64,000 bases of DNA from CAIWHR01 sp963717695 (GCA_963717695.1 CAVQWR010000001.1:1-64000), one strand, 5' to 3'. Counted from the stretch's first letter, positions 27,401 to 34,616 are shown. The notes: generated by a model from the letters alone, not told the origin. Program-made: numbers and translations.

Positions 27401-27605
27401 CCGCTTGCGGTCCGGGGAGCGTGGAAACGCGATTCGGCGCGGCACGCGTCGTTGCGGCCGAATCCGCCGCGGGCGGGTTCTGCGCAACGGAGTTCTGCAC
27501 CGAGGCGACGGGAGTCGCGAGGAACGCACTGAGAGCGAGGACGACGCCGAGGGCGAGCCGCCGAAGCGAGGCGGCGGGCACTGCGCAGGACAGCAAAGTT
27601 TTCAT
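21474..27605 (-). CDS. Giant multiheme c-type cytochrome, 70 CXXCH motifs
   Basis: This 2043-residue exported protein (signal RRLALGVVLALSAFLATPVAS) has 70 CXXCH heme-attachment motifs by my count, about one per 29 residues. Residues 88 to about 335 hold ten hemes. Then seven tandem copies of a 197-residue, seven-heme module (hemes 11-61, with one two-heme insertion) fill the middle. An eighth partial module follows, then an Ala/Pro/Thr linker (about residues 1840-1870) and a six-heme C-terminal domain. Most motifs have a conserved His 7-9 residues before the first Cys (NHxGIxxGCxxCH, THIPTxxPCxxCH), suggesting bis-His ligation. The ATG overlaps the stop of the 24-heme gene (ATGA), so translation is probably coupled. 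It is likely an extracellular or outer-membrane-associated electron conduit. The modules are rich in Gly, Ser, Thr and His with few charged residues. Confidence 0.9.
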   Translation of the reverse strand: MKTLLSCAVPAASLRRLALGVVLALSAFLATPVASVQNSVAQNPPAADSAATTRAAPNRVSTLPGPQAVAEHWTTGFPLTGAHERTRCESCHVRGEFKNTPKTCTGCHTAAARISTVVITSSHVPITQECSACHNTLSFANAQFDHMGVAPGTCATCHNGTTATGKPSGHLVTSASCDTCHSTFSWTTVRFDHAGVTPGSCATCHNGARATAQPGSHIPTSLACDTCHSTRAWDPAPMNHVGIVNGCSNCHAIGVSFAGVTPVSPPGAHIPFGTAGCESCHSAAAFASFGGTQMNHAPVAGVPCATCHETGRSFAGVTIVTRPTTAQDPNHPVSGDCGSCHTSTTSFRSGVSTQPTSHIPTSQPCTTCHATPGTYAGGTMNHVGISSGCAACHASGLSFTGVVPVSPPPTHIPTSQPCELCHSPAKFASFAGGTMTHTGIASGCASCHAVGKSFFGITVVTPPPTHIPVGTASCEGCHATAIFTSFGGTPMNHSPVAGVPCATCHETGKSFFGVTIVTRPTLAQDANHPQTGECGSCHASTVSFSAGVTAQPANHIPTSQPCALCHLTPGNYALATMNHAGITAGCATCHAAGLSFANIIPVAPPPTHLPITQTCETCHSPAKFTSFSGTTMNHAGISSGCDSCHGSGKSYFGVTIVTPPATHIPFGGSACESCHASAAFTSFGGTAMNHSAVGGVACATCHETGKSFYGVTIVTRPTPAQDKSHPQTGDCGSCHSSTTSFSTGVVTQPANHIPTTQPCTLCHTTPGNFSVATMNHTGITSGCAACHAAGLSFANVVPVSPPATHVPTSQSCELCHSPAKFTNFSGGTMNHAGITSGCTNCHALGKSFYGVTVVTQPATHIPIGTAACESCHSTSTFTSFGGTKMNHAPVAGTPCATCHASGKAFYGVTIVTPPGTHIPFGTSACESCHSPSAFANFGGTAMNHSAVAGVPCATCHETGKSFYGVTIVTRPTPGQDPNHPKTGDCGTCHTSTTSFAGGVTGMPANHIPTTQVCTLCHTTPGNYAVATMNHAGIGSGCATCHASGLSFANVIPVSPPATHVPTPQPCELCHSPARFNNFGGGTMSHNGISSGCDTCHATGKSFFGVTIVTPPGTHIPIGGSACESCHAAAKFTSFGGTAMNHAPVAGVPCATCHEAGKSFYGVTIVTRPTLGQDPNHPQTGDCGSCHSSTTSFSAGVTTQPPNHIPTTQPCALCHTTPGNFAVATMNHTGITSGCATCHSSGLSFANVTPVSPPATHIPTSQPCELCHSAAKFTNFSGGTMNHSGITSGCTNCHASGKSFFGVTIVTQPGTHIPIGSAACESCHSASKFTSFGGTSMNHAPVAGAPCATCHEAGKTFFGVTIVTRPTPAQDPSHPQTGECGNCHSSTTSFSSGVTTMPPNHIPTTQPCALCHTTPGNYAVATMNHTGITSGCALCHATGSSFANIVPVTPPATHIPTSQPCELCHSATKFTNFSGTAMNHANITSGCANCHATGKSFFGVTIVTPPGTHIPIGTAACETCHAPAKFTNFGGTTMNHAPVGGAACATCHEAGKSFFGVTIVTRPTLAQDPSHPQTGDCGTCHTSTTSFSAGITTMPANHIPTSQPCALCHTTPGNYSVATMNHTGIASGCATCHASGSKFANIVPVAPPATHVPTSQPCELCHSPTKFTNFGGGTMNHAGITSGCANCHASGKSFFGVTIVTPPATHIPIGSAACETCHAPAKFTNFSGTAMNHAPVASTTCATCHASGKSFFGVTIVTLPPTTAHIPNPSSLDCKGCHTSTTTFKTWTMNHSGISTNCSSCHGGQYPGVRSKPSDHPPTTADCSQCHNTTSFDGGRRATVKGAKSTAVIPGRRATGPATTSAAPTAATPAATPSRPAGTSTRARGSLHLGVMPGTCASCHNGTAAPGRSARHLATLMSCDSCHRTTAWVPANYTHTGVAAGSCATCHNAIGAKGKPAGHFVTMRSCDTCHRTTSWRPLPPYQHLSPLYPSTHPAVASCTVCHVGNSEMVTWRYPNLKPACSGCHGPNFRGRASPATPPSTGRGR
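22284..26597 (-). repeat. Seven tandem 591-bp repeats inside the giant cytochrome gene
   Basis: Equivalent positions in successive copies (the plus-strand CCGCA of the CGSCH-type motif) lie at 26592, 26001, 25410, 24648, 24057, 23466 and 22875, with the eighth, truncated copy at 22284. The spacing is exactly 591 bp except for one 762-bp interval, which equals 591 plus an in-frame 171-bp (57-residue, two-heme) insertion. Each unit encodes seven hemes in the order CGSCH, CALCH, CATCH, CELCH, C-N/D-CH, CESCH, CATCH. Confidence 0.9.
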
Positions 27606-29425
27606 TGGCGCGTCCCACTTCCCTGAGAAGCACCGCCGGGGTCCGATCGCGGTGCAGTGCGTGAGCCGAAGGCCTTGATGTCCTTGAACGAGCGCGTCGT
27701 GTGGCAGCGCTCGCACTGGCCGCCGAAATTGCCGCCGTGCACGTCGTCGGCGGCGTGACAGGAATAGCAATTCGATGCGAGTGCCGGCACCTTCTCACCC
27801 GGCGCCTTGTGGCAGGCGACGCACGCCACTTTCACGTGGGCGCCATCGAGCGGATATCGCGTGCGCCGCGTGTGGTCGAAATCCCAGATCTTCCACGAGC
27901 GCGCGTTGTGACACGCGGCGCAGTCCGAGCCGAGCCGGCCCTTGTGCTGATCGTCCTTCACGTGGCACGCGACGCATTCGCGGCGCGCGTCCTTGAAGGC
28001 GGGCGTCTGGTGGCATGCCTTGCATTCGGTGCGCAGGTGCATTCCGAGCAGCGGGAAGCGCGACTTGGCATGGTCGAAGCGCACCGTCTTCTTCCAGTCT
28101 TCGGTGTCGTGGCACTGCTCGCATCTCTGGCCGAGCTGATCCTTGTGCTTGTCGTCCTTGCGGTGGCAGGAGTAGCAGTCGCCTGACAGCTTGTCCTTGT
28201 AGACGTTGCCGACGTGGCAGGCATCGCACTTGGTCGAAACGTGGCGCCCGACCAGCCGGTACTTCGTGTCGCGGTCGTGGCGAAACACGATGTCCTTCCA
28301 GCTGACGGCGGTGTGGCACGTGCCGCACAGCTCCGCGTAGCGTCCCTTGTGGGTGTCGTCCTTGCGGTGGCAGGCGATGCATTCCGCCGGCGCGCCGCGG
28401 AAGCTCGCGGGATCCTTGTGGCACTTCACGCAGTCGACGTCGCGGTGCTTGCCCTGCAGCCTGAACTTCGACAGGTCGTGATCGAACTTCGCCTGTTTCC
28501 AGTTCTGCTCGGTGTGGCAGTCGCCGCAGGCCGGGCCGAGCGTGCCGTTGTGCTTGTCGTCGGCCTGGTGACACCCGTTGCACGTGGTCGAAACCTTGAC
28601 GAGACCCGCCGTCGACTTGTGGCAGGTCTCGCACTTCGCGGTCAGGTGCTTGCCGCGCAGCACGAAGTGGGTGTCGCGGTCGTGCGCGAACGTCGCGACG
28701 TCCTTCCAGGCCGAGGCGACGTGGCAGCTCTCGCATTTCTCGCCCAGGCGACCGCGATGCTGCTTGTCATCCTTGCGATGGCAGGCGGCGCAGGTCAGCG
28801 GCGTGTCCTTGAATTTGTCGTTGACATGGCAGCTCGCGCATTTCGCGTCGACGTGCTTGCCCAGCAGCGCGAATTTGGTCCTGGCGTGATCGAAGCGGGC
28901 CGTGTCCTTCCATTTCACTTCGGTGTGGCAGTCCTGGCACTGCGGACCCAGGCTGCCCTTGTGCTTGTCGTCCTTGCGATGGCAGCCGTCGCAGGTGTCG
29001 GGCGCGGCGCGGTATTTCTTGCCCGCGACGTGGCAGCTCGCGCACTTCGCGTCGGCATGGCTTCCCCGAAGCATGAACCCCGTCTTTGCGTGATCGAAGC
29101 CCTTCTCGGCGACGGCTGCGATGTTCATGTCGCGGCCCTTGTGGTCGGTATGGCAGGTCCGGCACGCCTGGGGCGCGAGCTGACCGTGAAGACCGTGCTT
29201 CGTGCGGACGTCACGGGCGACTTCCTTGTGGCAGTCGAGACACAGGCCGTCCTGGGCTTCCTTGCTGAACTTGACGTGGCACTTCTCGCACTGCTGCTCG
29301 ATCTTCGCGTGCCCGGTGATGACGTTGCCCGGCATCAGGACGCCCTCGAGCGACTGCGCGCCCGCCGCCAGCGCCAGCCATCCGAATGCCATTCCCATGA
29401 GAAATCGCCATCGCCCGAGACCCAT
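27602..29425 (-). CDS. 24-heme c-type cytochrome (probably periplasmic)
   Basis: This 607-residue exported protein (signal FLMGMAFGWLALAAGAQS) has 24 CXXCH motifs. After three leading hemes it consists of seven units of roughly 75 residues with three hemes each: CASCHVxxKFKD, then CxxCHRKDDKHKGxLG, then CxxCHxxxxWKD followed by FDHxRTKFxLxGKH. Extra conserved histidines fit bis-His coordination. Unlike the 70-heme partner it is strongly charged and lysine-rich, as expected of a soluble periplasmic shuttle. It lies 13 bases after the cytochrome-b-like gene and overlaps the next gene by ATGA. It resembles the cytochrome c3/NrfB-like multiheme group. The proposed role is electron transfer from the inner membrane to the outer-membrane conduit. 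Confidence 0.9.
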   Translation of the reverse strand: MGLGRWRFLMGMAFGWLALAAGAQSLEGVLMPGNVITGHAKIEQQCEKCHVKFSKEAQDGLCLDCHKEVARDVRTKHGLHGQLAPQACRTCHTDHKGRDMNIAAVAEKGFDHAKTGFMLRGSHADAKCASCHVAGKKYRAAPDTCDGCHRKDDKHKGSLGPQCQDCHTEVKWKDTARFDHARTKFALLGKHVDAKCASCHVNDKFKDTPLTCAACHRKDDKQHRGRLGEKCESCHVASAWKDVATFAHDRDTHFVLRGKHLTAKCETCHKSTAGLVKVSTTCNGCHQADDKHNGTLGPACGDCHTEQNWKQAKFDHDLSKFRLQGKHRDVDCVKCHKDPASFRGAPAECIACHRKDDTHKGRYAELCGTCHTAVSWKDIVFRHDRDTKYRLVGRHVSTKCDACHVGNVYKDKLSGDCYSCHRKDDKHKDQLGQRCEQCHDTEDWKKTVRFDHAKSRFPLLGMHLRTECKACHQTPAFKDARRECVACHVKDDQHKGRLGSDCAACHNARSWKIWDFDHTRRTRYPLDGAHVKVACVACHKAPGEKVPALASNCYSCHAADDVHGGNFGGQCERCHTTRSFKDIKAFGSRTAPRSDPGGASQGSGTRQ

Positions 29426-29437
29426 TTCGATCCGTCG

Positions 29438-30430
29438 TCAGTACATGTGGACGGCAATGACGTGGGCGATGGCCGACAGCACCATCATGTAGACCAGAGG
29501 CACGTGCAGCACGTGCCAGATCGAGAACAGCCGCTCGAATGCCGCGAACTGCGCGACCCGCTGCACTGCCGCCAGGTGACTTGCGATCAGCTTCCGGCGC
29601 CGCTCGATGCGACGCGCGAGCTCCTCCTCGGTCCATTGTTTTCTCGCCGCGACGCGCCGCAGCGCCTCGGTCGCCTCCCGGGTGCAGCGCCGCCGCGCGG
29701 CGGCGGCGTGCAAGCCGAGCGCGAGGAAGCGCAGCGGATGCACGAGCCCGTGGTGGCGCGTTTCCTCGGCACGGCGCGCGAATTCGTTGAGCTCGTGCTC
29801 GACTGCCGGAGCAAAGGAGAGCTTGGAGCGCAGCTTCGCGGAGTCGAGGCCCGCGCGCTCGCGGAGCTCGGCGAGCGATGCGCGCCGCCCGTACAGGCCG
29901 TGATGGATCTGTGCGTAGAGGAAGCGGCCCATGACGCCGCTGCCGGCGACGAGCGCCATCGAGACGAACGCGACGGTGGCGTTGATCGATCCGAAGCGCA
30001 GCGTCGAGTGCACGATGATCAGCACCGGACCCGCGATGCCCAGCGCCATGTGCAGCGAGAACCAGAACCGCGCGGATCCGAACTGCCGGACGGCGCGCCA
30101 GCGCTTGCGCAACGGGTACGTGAAGAGCAGCAGCATCGCGGTGCCTCCGGCGACGCCGATCCAGTAGCCCACTTCCGAGCCGGCGGTGAACCAGTTCGAG
30201 CGTGCAACCGCGCAGGCGAGCACAAGCAGCAGGGCGAGCAGGACGAGGCCCGCGGTTTCCCGGCGCGACGCGCGATCCTGGCGCGAACGCGGCGTCGCCT
30301 GCGATCGGCGCGCCGCCGGCTTCGGCGTTTCCGGCGGCGGCATGCTGACCGAGACGACGGCGGAGTCACGTGTCATGGCATCGATGGGCATCAGCATCGT
30401 CGTTGCGGCTTCCGCGTATTCGCGAGGCAT
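29438..30430 (-). CDS. Membrane cytochrome b-like protein, probable quinone-side electron entry
   Basis: This 330-residue inner-membrane protein has hydrophobic helices at about residues 61-77, 87-104, 123-143, 150-168 and 303-328, with a charged cytoplasmic-type segment between the fourth and fifth. Histidines H127 and H141 in one helix, and H306, H309, H323 and H328 in the C-terminal helix, are spaced as heme b ligands. The start at 30430 has GGAGGAG about six bases upstream. It is the first gene of the cytochrome operon. I do not recognise a named family. Oxidising or reducing the quinone pool and exchanging electrons with the 24-heme cytochrome is inferred from the histidines and the operon position. 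Confidence 0.7.
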   Translation of the reverse strand: MPREYAEAATTMLMPIDAMTRDSAVVSVSMPPPETPKPAARRSQATPRSRQDRASRRETAGLVLLALLLVLACAVARSNWFTAGSEVGYWIGVAGGTAMLLLFTYPLRKRWRAVRQFGSARFWFSLHMALGIAGPVLIIVHSTLRFGSINATVAFVSMALVAGSGVMGRFLYAQIHHGLYGRRASLAELRERAGLDSAKLRSKLSFAPAVEHELNEFARRAEETRHHGLVHPLRFLALGLHAAAARRRCTREATEALRRVAARKQWTEEELARRIERRRKLIASHLAAVQRVAQFAAFERLFSIWHVLHVPLVYMMVLSAIAHVIAVHMY

Positions 30431-30573
30431 CACGGACTCCTCCACCGACAGGGGCGAGCGACGCGCCGCGCGCCTGAGGCGCGACATGCGATTGCCGCGA
30501 CGGTGCGACAGTAGCCGTTAGACTGTGGGCTGCGGGTGAACCCCGCGACACTTCCGGACGTCGACGATCCAAC
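30431..30573. promoter_or_regulatory. Divergent promoter region of the electron-transfer locus
   Basis: These 143 bases separate the minus-strand cytochrome operon from the plus-strand flavoprotein gene and should hold both promoters and any shared regulator site. I see no convincing consensus boxes or long palindrome. Confidence 0.5.
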
Positions 30574-31875
30574 ATGCCTGACATCAACTTCTTCGCCATC
30601 GCGCTTTACGGCCTTCCGATCCTGGCGTTTGTCGGCATCCACATCGCCCGGCGCATGATGCGCAGCGCCGCGCACGCAAAGGAGCTCGCCGCGGCGGTGC
30701 AGGCCGGCCTCACCGAGCCCGTCTCCCTGCATCCGGTCGTCGATCCCTCGCGCTGCGTCGGCTCGGGCTCGTGCGTCAATGTCTGTCCCGAGAGCGCGCT
30801 GGGAATCATCGACGGCAAGGCGCAGCTGACGAATCCGGCCGTCTGCATCGGCCACGGCGCGTGCGCAGCGGCCTGCCCCGTCAACGCGATTACGCTGGTG
30901 TTCGGCACCGAGCGGCGCGGCGTCGAAATTCCGCGCGTCGATCCGAACTTCGAGACCAACGTCCCCGGCATCTTCATCGCCGGCGAACTGGGCGGGATGG
31001 GGCTCATCCGAAAGGCGGCGGAGCAGGGCCGGCAGGCGGTCGAGACGATCGCCGCGAGGAAGGCGTCGGCGCCGCTCGACCTCGTGATCGTCGGTGCCGG
31101 CCCGGCGGGCATCGCCGCGGGCCTCAATGCGATTCACCGCAAGCTTCGCTATCGGCTGATCGAGCAGGAGCCCGATCTCGGAGGCGCGATCCTGCACTAC
31201 CCGCGCAACAAGATTGCCATGACGTCGCCCGTCGATCTGCCGATCGTGGGGCGTCTGCCCATCGGAGAGATCAGCAAGGAGGAATTGCTTGCGATCTGGC
31301 AGGACGTCGTCGCTCGCTCGGGGCTCAACGTCGAATTCGGCACCCGGATGGAAAGCCTCGCGCGCATCGAACGTGGCTACCGGATCGCTACCACGCGCGG
31401 AACCCTGGAAACCGCGAATGTCCTCCTCGCGATCGGCCGCCGCGGCACGCCGCGCAAGCTCGACGTGCCGGGGGAGGAAATGTCGAAGGTCGTCTATCGC
31501 CTTATCGAGCCCGAGCAGTACCGGGGCAAGCGCGTGCTCGTCGTCGGCGGCGGCGACAGTGCGGTCGAGTGCGCCCTTGCGTGCAGCGCGCAGCCCGGCA
31601 CCTCGGTCGTGCTCGCCTACCGGGGTGAGGTCTTCAACCGCATCAAGCCCGCCAATCGGCAGCGCCTGGAGGACGCGGGCGCGGCGAGGCAGATCGACAT
31701 TCGCCTGCAGACCGAGGTGAAGAGCGTGGCCGAAGGGACCGTGGAGCTCATCTCCAAGGCGGGCGTGGCCACGGTCGAGAACGACGTGGTCGTCGTGCAG
31801 GCGGGCGGCGTTTTGCCGACCGCGCTGCTGCACGAGCTCGGCGTCACCGTCGAAACCAAGTACGGCACGGCGTAG
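30574..31875 (+). CDS. Membrane-anchored iron-sulfur / FAD-NAD(P)H oxidoreductase
   Basis: This 433-residue protein has an N-terminal hydrophobic helix (about 4-24), a ferredoxin-like domain (61-102), then a thioredoxin-reductase-like two-dinucleotide-binding flavoprotein with GAGPAG (about 175) for FAD and VVGGGDSAVE for NAD(P)H. Each iron-sulfur motif reads C-x5-C-x3-C-P (C61, C67, C71 and C91, C97, C101), with Ser64 and His94 where a bacterial ferredoxin has its second Cys. I recall similar motifs in related proteins, so this may be a family trait. It is divergent from the cytochrome operon and may pass electrons between NAD(P)H or ferredoxin and the membrane cytochrome b. A weak hairpin lies at 31882-31898 after the stop. 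Confidence 0.8.
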   Translation: MPDINFFAIALYGLPILAFVGIHIARRMMRSAAHAKELAAAVQAGLTEPVSLHPVVDPSRCVGSGSCVNVCPESALGIIDGKAQLTNPAVCIGHGACAAACPVNAITLVFGTERRGVEIPRVDPNFETNVPGIFIAGELGGMGLIRKAAEQGRQAVETIAARKASAPLDLVIVGAGPAGIAAGLNAIHRKLRYRLIEQEPDLGGAILHYPRNKIAMTSPVDLPIVGRLPIGEISKEELLAIWQDVVARSGLNVEFGTRMESLARIERGYRIATTRGTLETANVLLAIGRRGTPRKLDVPGEEMSKVVYRLIEPEQYRGKRVLVVGGGDSAVECALACSAQPGTSVVLAYRGEVFNRIKPANRQRLEDAGAARQIDIRLQTEVKSVAEGTVELISKAGVATVENDVVVVQAGGVLPTALLHELGVTVETKYGTA

Positions 31876-32467
31876 CGTCGGTGCCGCCGCTCGCGGCAGC
31901 GCGGCGTAGCCAGTCAGCGTCCCTGTGACGCGGCAAGAGCGGCCGAACTGTTTTTCGTATTCATGGCGCGCGTAGTGCGACCGCGGCTTCGCGGTTGGGC
32001 ATGATGTCGGCGTCGGCGGCAACCCCACCATTCCTGGCTCCTGTGCGGGTCCCTCGAGGAGGGACGGGCTTTCCCACAAGCGGGTTTCGAGCACGAACTG
32101 GGGGGCTCGGACTCGACGAGGAGACCCGCATATGTGGGAAAGTTACCCACAATATGCCATTGGAATAAATGGACGTCAACCCTGTTTTCGCCCCCCAGTC
32201 AGGAAGCGCGCGGTCAGCGAGATCCGCCCCTGATCCGCCGGCGTGCCGCAGATCAGGACGGGAGCCTGCCAGGGCAGATCGAAGTGAACGTGGGGCCCCG
32301 TCGGTGCGACGACGGCGGCTCAGCGCGGTGCGGCGGGGATCAGCGGGATTCGGGCGCCCCCGAACGGCGCGAAGCAAAGCGACGGCGGGGATGCGGTCGC
32401 GGCGACGCGGCGTCGCAGCGGACAGGCCCGGAAAGGCGAAACGGGGGAAAGACGGGGACGGCGGCGG
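31876..32467. other. Long intergenic region with a small inverted repeat
   Basis: No gene is supported here. At 32130-32154 lies an imperfect inverted repeat (ATATGTGGG ... CCCACAATAT around AAAGTTA). The flanking bases are less GC-rich than the neighbours, with short repeats of the ATCAG/GATC type around 32230-32280. It might be a decayed mobile-element end, but no transposase reading survives. Confidence 0.35.
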
Positions 32468-32929
32468 CTAGGCGTCGCGGCGTTCGCGATAGTGCACGCG
32501 CCGCTGCGCTTCGGACACGAATTCCTCGAGCTCCGGGTCCATCGCGCTGCGGGCCGACACGATGCCGATGGGCTTGCCCTCGACGACCACGGGCAGATGC
32601 CGGAAGCCCTTCTCGTGCATCAGCATCAGCGCATAGCCGAACGGCTTGTCGGGAGCGACGGTAAAGGGCGAGCGCGTCATCACGTCGCCGATGGGCGTGA
32701 GGTCGGCGTCGAGTCCGGGCGCGAGGACGCGGGTCACGGCGTCGCGCTCGGTGAAGATTCCGACGAGCTTCTCGTCCTCGACGACGACGATCGCGCCGAC
32801 GTTGCGCGTGGCCATCAGCTTCGCGGCCTTGGAGACGACGGTCGAGGGCGGGGCAACCAGCAGCTTGCGCCGCTGCATCACATCCTTGATGGGCCTGTCC
32901 AGCATCGTGATTCGATCGATGTACGCCAT
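32468..32929 (-). CDS. CBS-domain pair protein
   Basis: This 153-residue cytoplasmic protein consists of two CBS domains: IKDVMQRRKLLVAPPSTV ... NVGAIVVVEDEKLVGIFTERD and DVMTRSPFTVAPD ... FRHLPVVVEGKPIGIVSAR. Such stand-alone pairs bind adenine nucleotides and regulate partners. The ATG at 32929 begins MAYIDRITML; upstream extensions are Arg/Ser-rich and lack conserved content. No partner gene is adjacent, so its target is unknown. Confidence 0.85.
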   Translation of the reverse strand: MAYIDRITMLDRPIKDVMQRRKLLVAPPSTVVSKAAKLMATRNVGAIVVVEDEKLVGIFTERDAVTRVLAPGLDADLTPIGDVMTRSPFTVAPDKPFGYALMLMHEKGFRHLPVVVEGKPIGIVSARSAMDPELEEFVSEAQRRVHYRERRDA

Positions 32930-33134
32930 CGCGCCGCGCCTTCGCGCCGTCGACGCGCCTGCACGGCTGGCGTCATCCGGCACGTCGCGCTCGGGTGAGC
33001 GGCGTGAGCATGCTATGTGGAATGGAGACCGTACGCTCCGCGCAGAAACGCGGCATTGACTTCGATCAAGCCGCGGTGCCGTCGACGCGGATCGGTCGCG
33101 CCGTGCGCATGACGCGCACCGCCGGCGCAAAGGC

Positions 33135-33779
33135 CTAGTCTTCGGCCCTGAAGATGACGCTGAAGGGCCGCGGAACGTCGGTCAGGCGCTTGAAGAACTC
33201 CACGTGCACATGCGGCGAGAGATTCTCGAGCAGCGCACGAATGGCCTGATGCCCTTGCGTCTGGGCGGGGGCGCGCCGCAGCAGTCCGCCCGGAGCCGGG
33301 GCGCGGCGGCGGCCCGTGACGGCGAGTGCGAGCCGCGCGACCTGCGGCTCGCGCGTCATGAATTCGCCGTGCACGGCGATGTCACCGATCTCGTAGCGGT
33401 TCTGCACCGCCGTGCGATTGAACGCCAGCGCGACGTCGTGCGCGCTGTCGACGATCATCTCGGCGCGCCGCCGCGGCAGCGGCTCCATGATCTCCGCGGC
33501 GGCGATCTGCTCGAGCTGTCCCGTGGCCCGATACTGGCGCTCGCCATCCTCCGACACGCTCAACTCGAGGAGACCGCTTTGCACGAGCTCGCTCGCAAAG
33601 GCGCGCACGGCGATGGGGTTCACGCCGAATTCGCGCATCAGCGTGCTGCGGCCGACCGAGAGCGCCTCGACCGGGGGCTGCCGTCCTGCACGCGCCATCA
33701 GTCGTCGCGCGCCTTCACGCAGCTTCGCGGGGTCGAGCCCGAAATATCGGCGGTGCGAAAACAGCGTGGGCGGAGGCAT
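33135..33779 (-). CDS. Hypothetical protein, possible winged-helix N-terminus
   Basis: This is a 214-residue cytoplasmic protein I do not recognise. The segment ALSVGRSTLMREFGVNPIAVRAFASELVQSGLLEL looks like a helix-turn-helix/winged-helix (initiation, recognition helix, wing), followed by QYRATGQLEQIAAAEIM. The C-terminal part contains a proline-rich turn and ends LTDVPRPFSVIFRAED. The ATG at 33779 is used. A regulatory role is only a possibility. Confidence 0.55.
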   Translation of the reverse strand: MPPPTLFSHRRYFGLDPAKLREGARRLMARAGRQPPVEALSVGRSTLMREFGVNPIAVRAFASELVQSGLLELSVSEDGERQYRATGQLEQIAAAEIMEPLPRRRAEMIVDSAHDVALAFNRTAVQNRYEIGDIAVHGEFMTREPQVARLALAVTGRRRAPAPGGLLRRAPAQTQGHQAIRALLENLSPHVHVEFFKRLTDVPRPFSVIFRAED

Positions 33780-33933
33780 GGTGTCGGGAGCTGCGGAAGG
33801 CGAGTTGCCCTGGCGAGCATAATCCGGTTGCCTGTCGTATACAACCCGCCCCGCGATGAGGGTGACACCGCACACGCGGCATGCCCCGGGCGCGACGAAT
33901 GGGCTTCGCCATCACGGTGTCCCGCAAGGGTGC

Positions 33934-34497
33934 TCAGAGATCGATGCGGAACAGCAGGTGCAAGGCGTCGTCGCCGTATGAAGGCACGCGGCGGAACGGC
34001 CCGATGCACCTGCCTCCATTTGCAAGTATCACCTTCTGCGACGCGAGATTCGCGGGGTCGGTCGTGATGTCCACGTGGACGAGGCCCTCGCTGCGCGCCA
34101 GGGGAAGCAGCAGCGTGAGCGCGCGGGTCGCATAGCCGCGCCGCTGCTTCCACGGGACGACCGAGTAGCCGATGTGCCCCAGCACGTACGGCGGCAGTTC
34201 GCTCGTTCCCGCCTGCCAGCGCAACCCGATGCTGCCGCAGAATTCGCCGTCCCACAGCCACAGCCGGTAACCGGGCAGGCGCGGCACGCGGCTGCCGTCC
34301 GGCATCGTGATCGCCGCGCCCTGCGCGGCACGGTCGTGGAGCGACGCGACGAACGCATCGGCGTCGCGCGCGATCGCGGCGAGCTCCTCGCTCGCCGCCG
34401 CGGCCCCCCGGACGTTGTCCGCCGACCAGCCGCGCGTCAGCGCATCGACGTAATCCGGCAGCAGGTCGTGCGAAGCGTGCCTGAGCTCGAGATCCAT
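33934..34497 (-). CDS. GNAT family N-acetyltransferase
   Basis: This 187-residue GNAT-fold protein has a clear acetyl-CoA-binding motif, IGYSVVPWKQRRGYATRALTLLLPLA (R/Q-x-x-G-x-A type), preceded by GSIGLRWQAG, and ends with ASQKVILANGG. These features resemble the small-molecule or antibiotic-type GNATs with a tryptophan-containing GYRLWLWDGE strand. The ATG at 34497 gives MDLELRHAS. It is divergent from etfB. The substrate is unknown. Confidence 0.85.
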   Translation of the reverse strand: MDLELRHASHDLLPDYVDALTRGWSADNVRGAAAASEELAAIARDADAFVASLHDRAAQGAAITMPDGSRVPRLPGYRLWLWDGEFCGSIGLRWQAGTSELPPYVLGHIGYSVVPWKQRRGYATRALTLLLPLARSEGLVHVDITTDPANLASQKVILANGGRCIGPFRRVPSYGDDALHLLFRIDL

Positions 34498-34576
34498 GAG
34501 GCCGCGATTCTACGCGGCGGATCGCGCGGTTGCGCAGCTGCGGTTCGGTCCGCGCATCCGGACCGCGCGAAGCGAC

Positions 34577-34582
34577 TATAAT
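34577..34582 (+). promoter_or_regulatory. -10 box upstream of etfB
   Basis: A perfect TATAAT lies 34 bases before the etfB ATG in otherwise GC-rich DNA, so it is a likely -10 element for the etfBA transcript. No good -35 box is found at the usual 16-18 base spacing, which suggests an activated or weak-35 promoter. Confidence 0.5.
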
Positions 34583-34616
34583 TGCAGTCTTTCCAACGTC
34601 TCGCCGCGAATTCCCC

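Noticed and set aside
32130..32154. Inverted repeat considered as an insertion sequence end
   Set aside because: No transposase, second end or target duplication is visible; it is mentioned only as a possible remnant.
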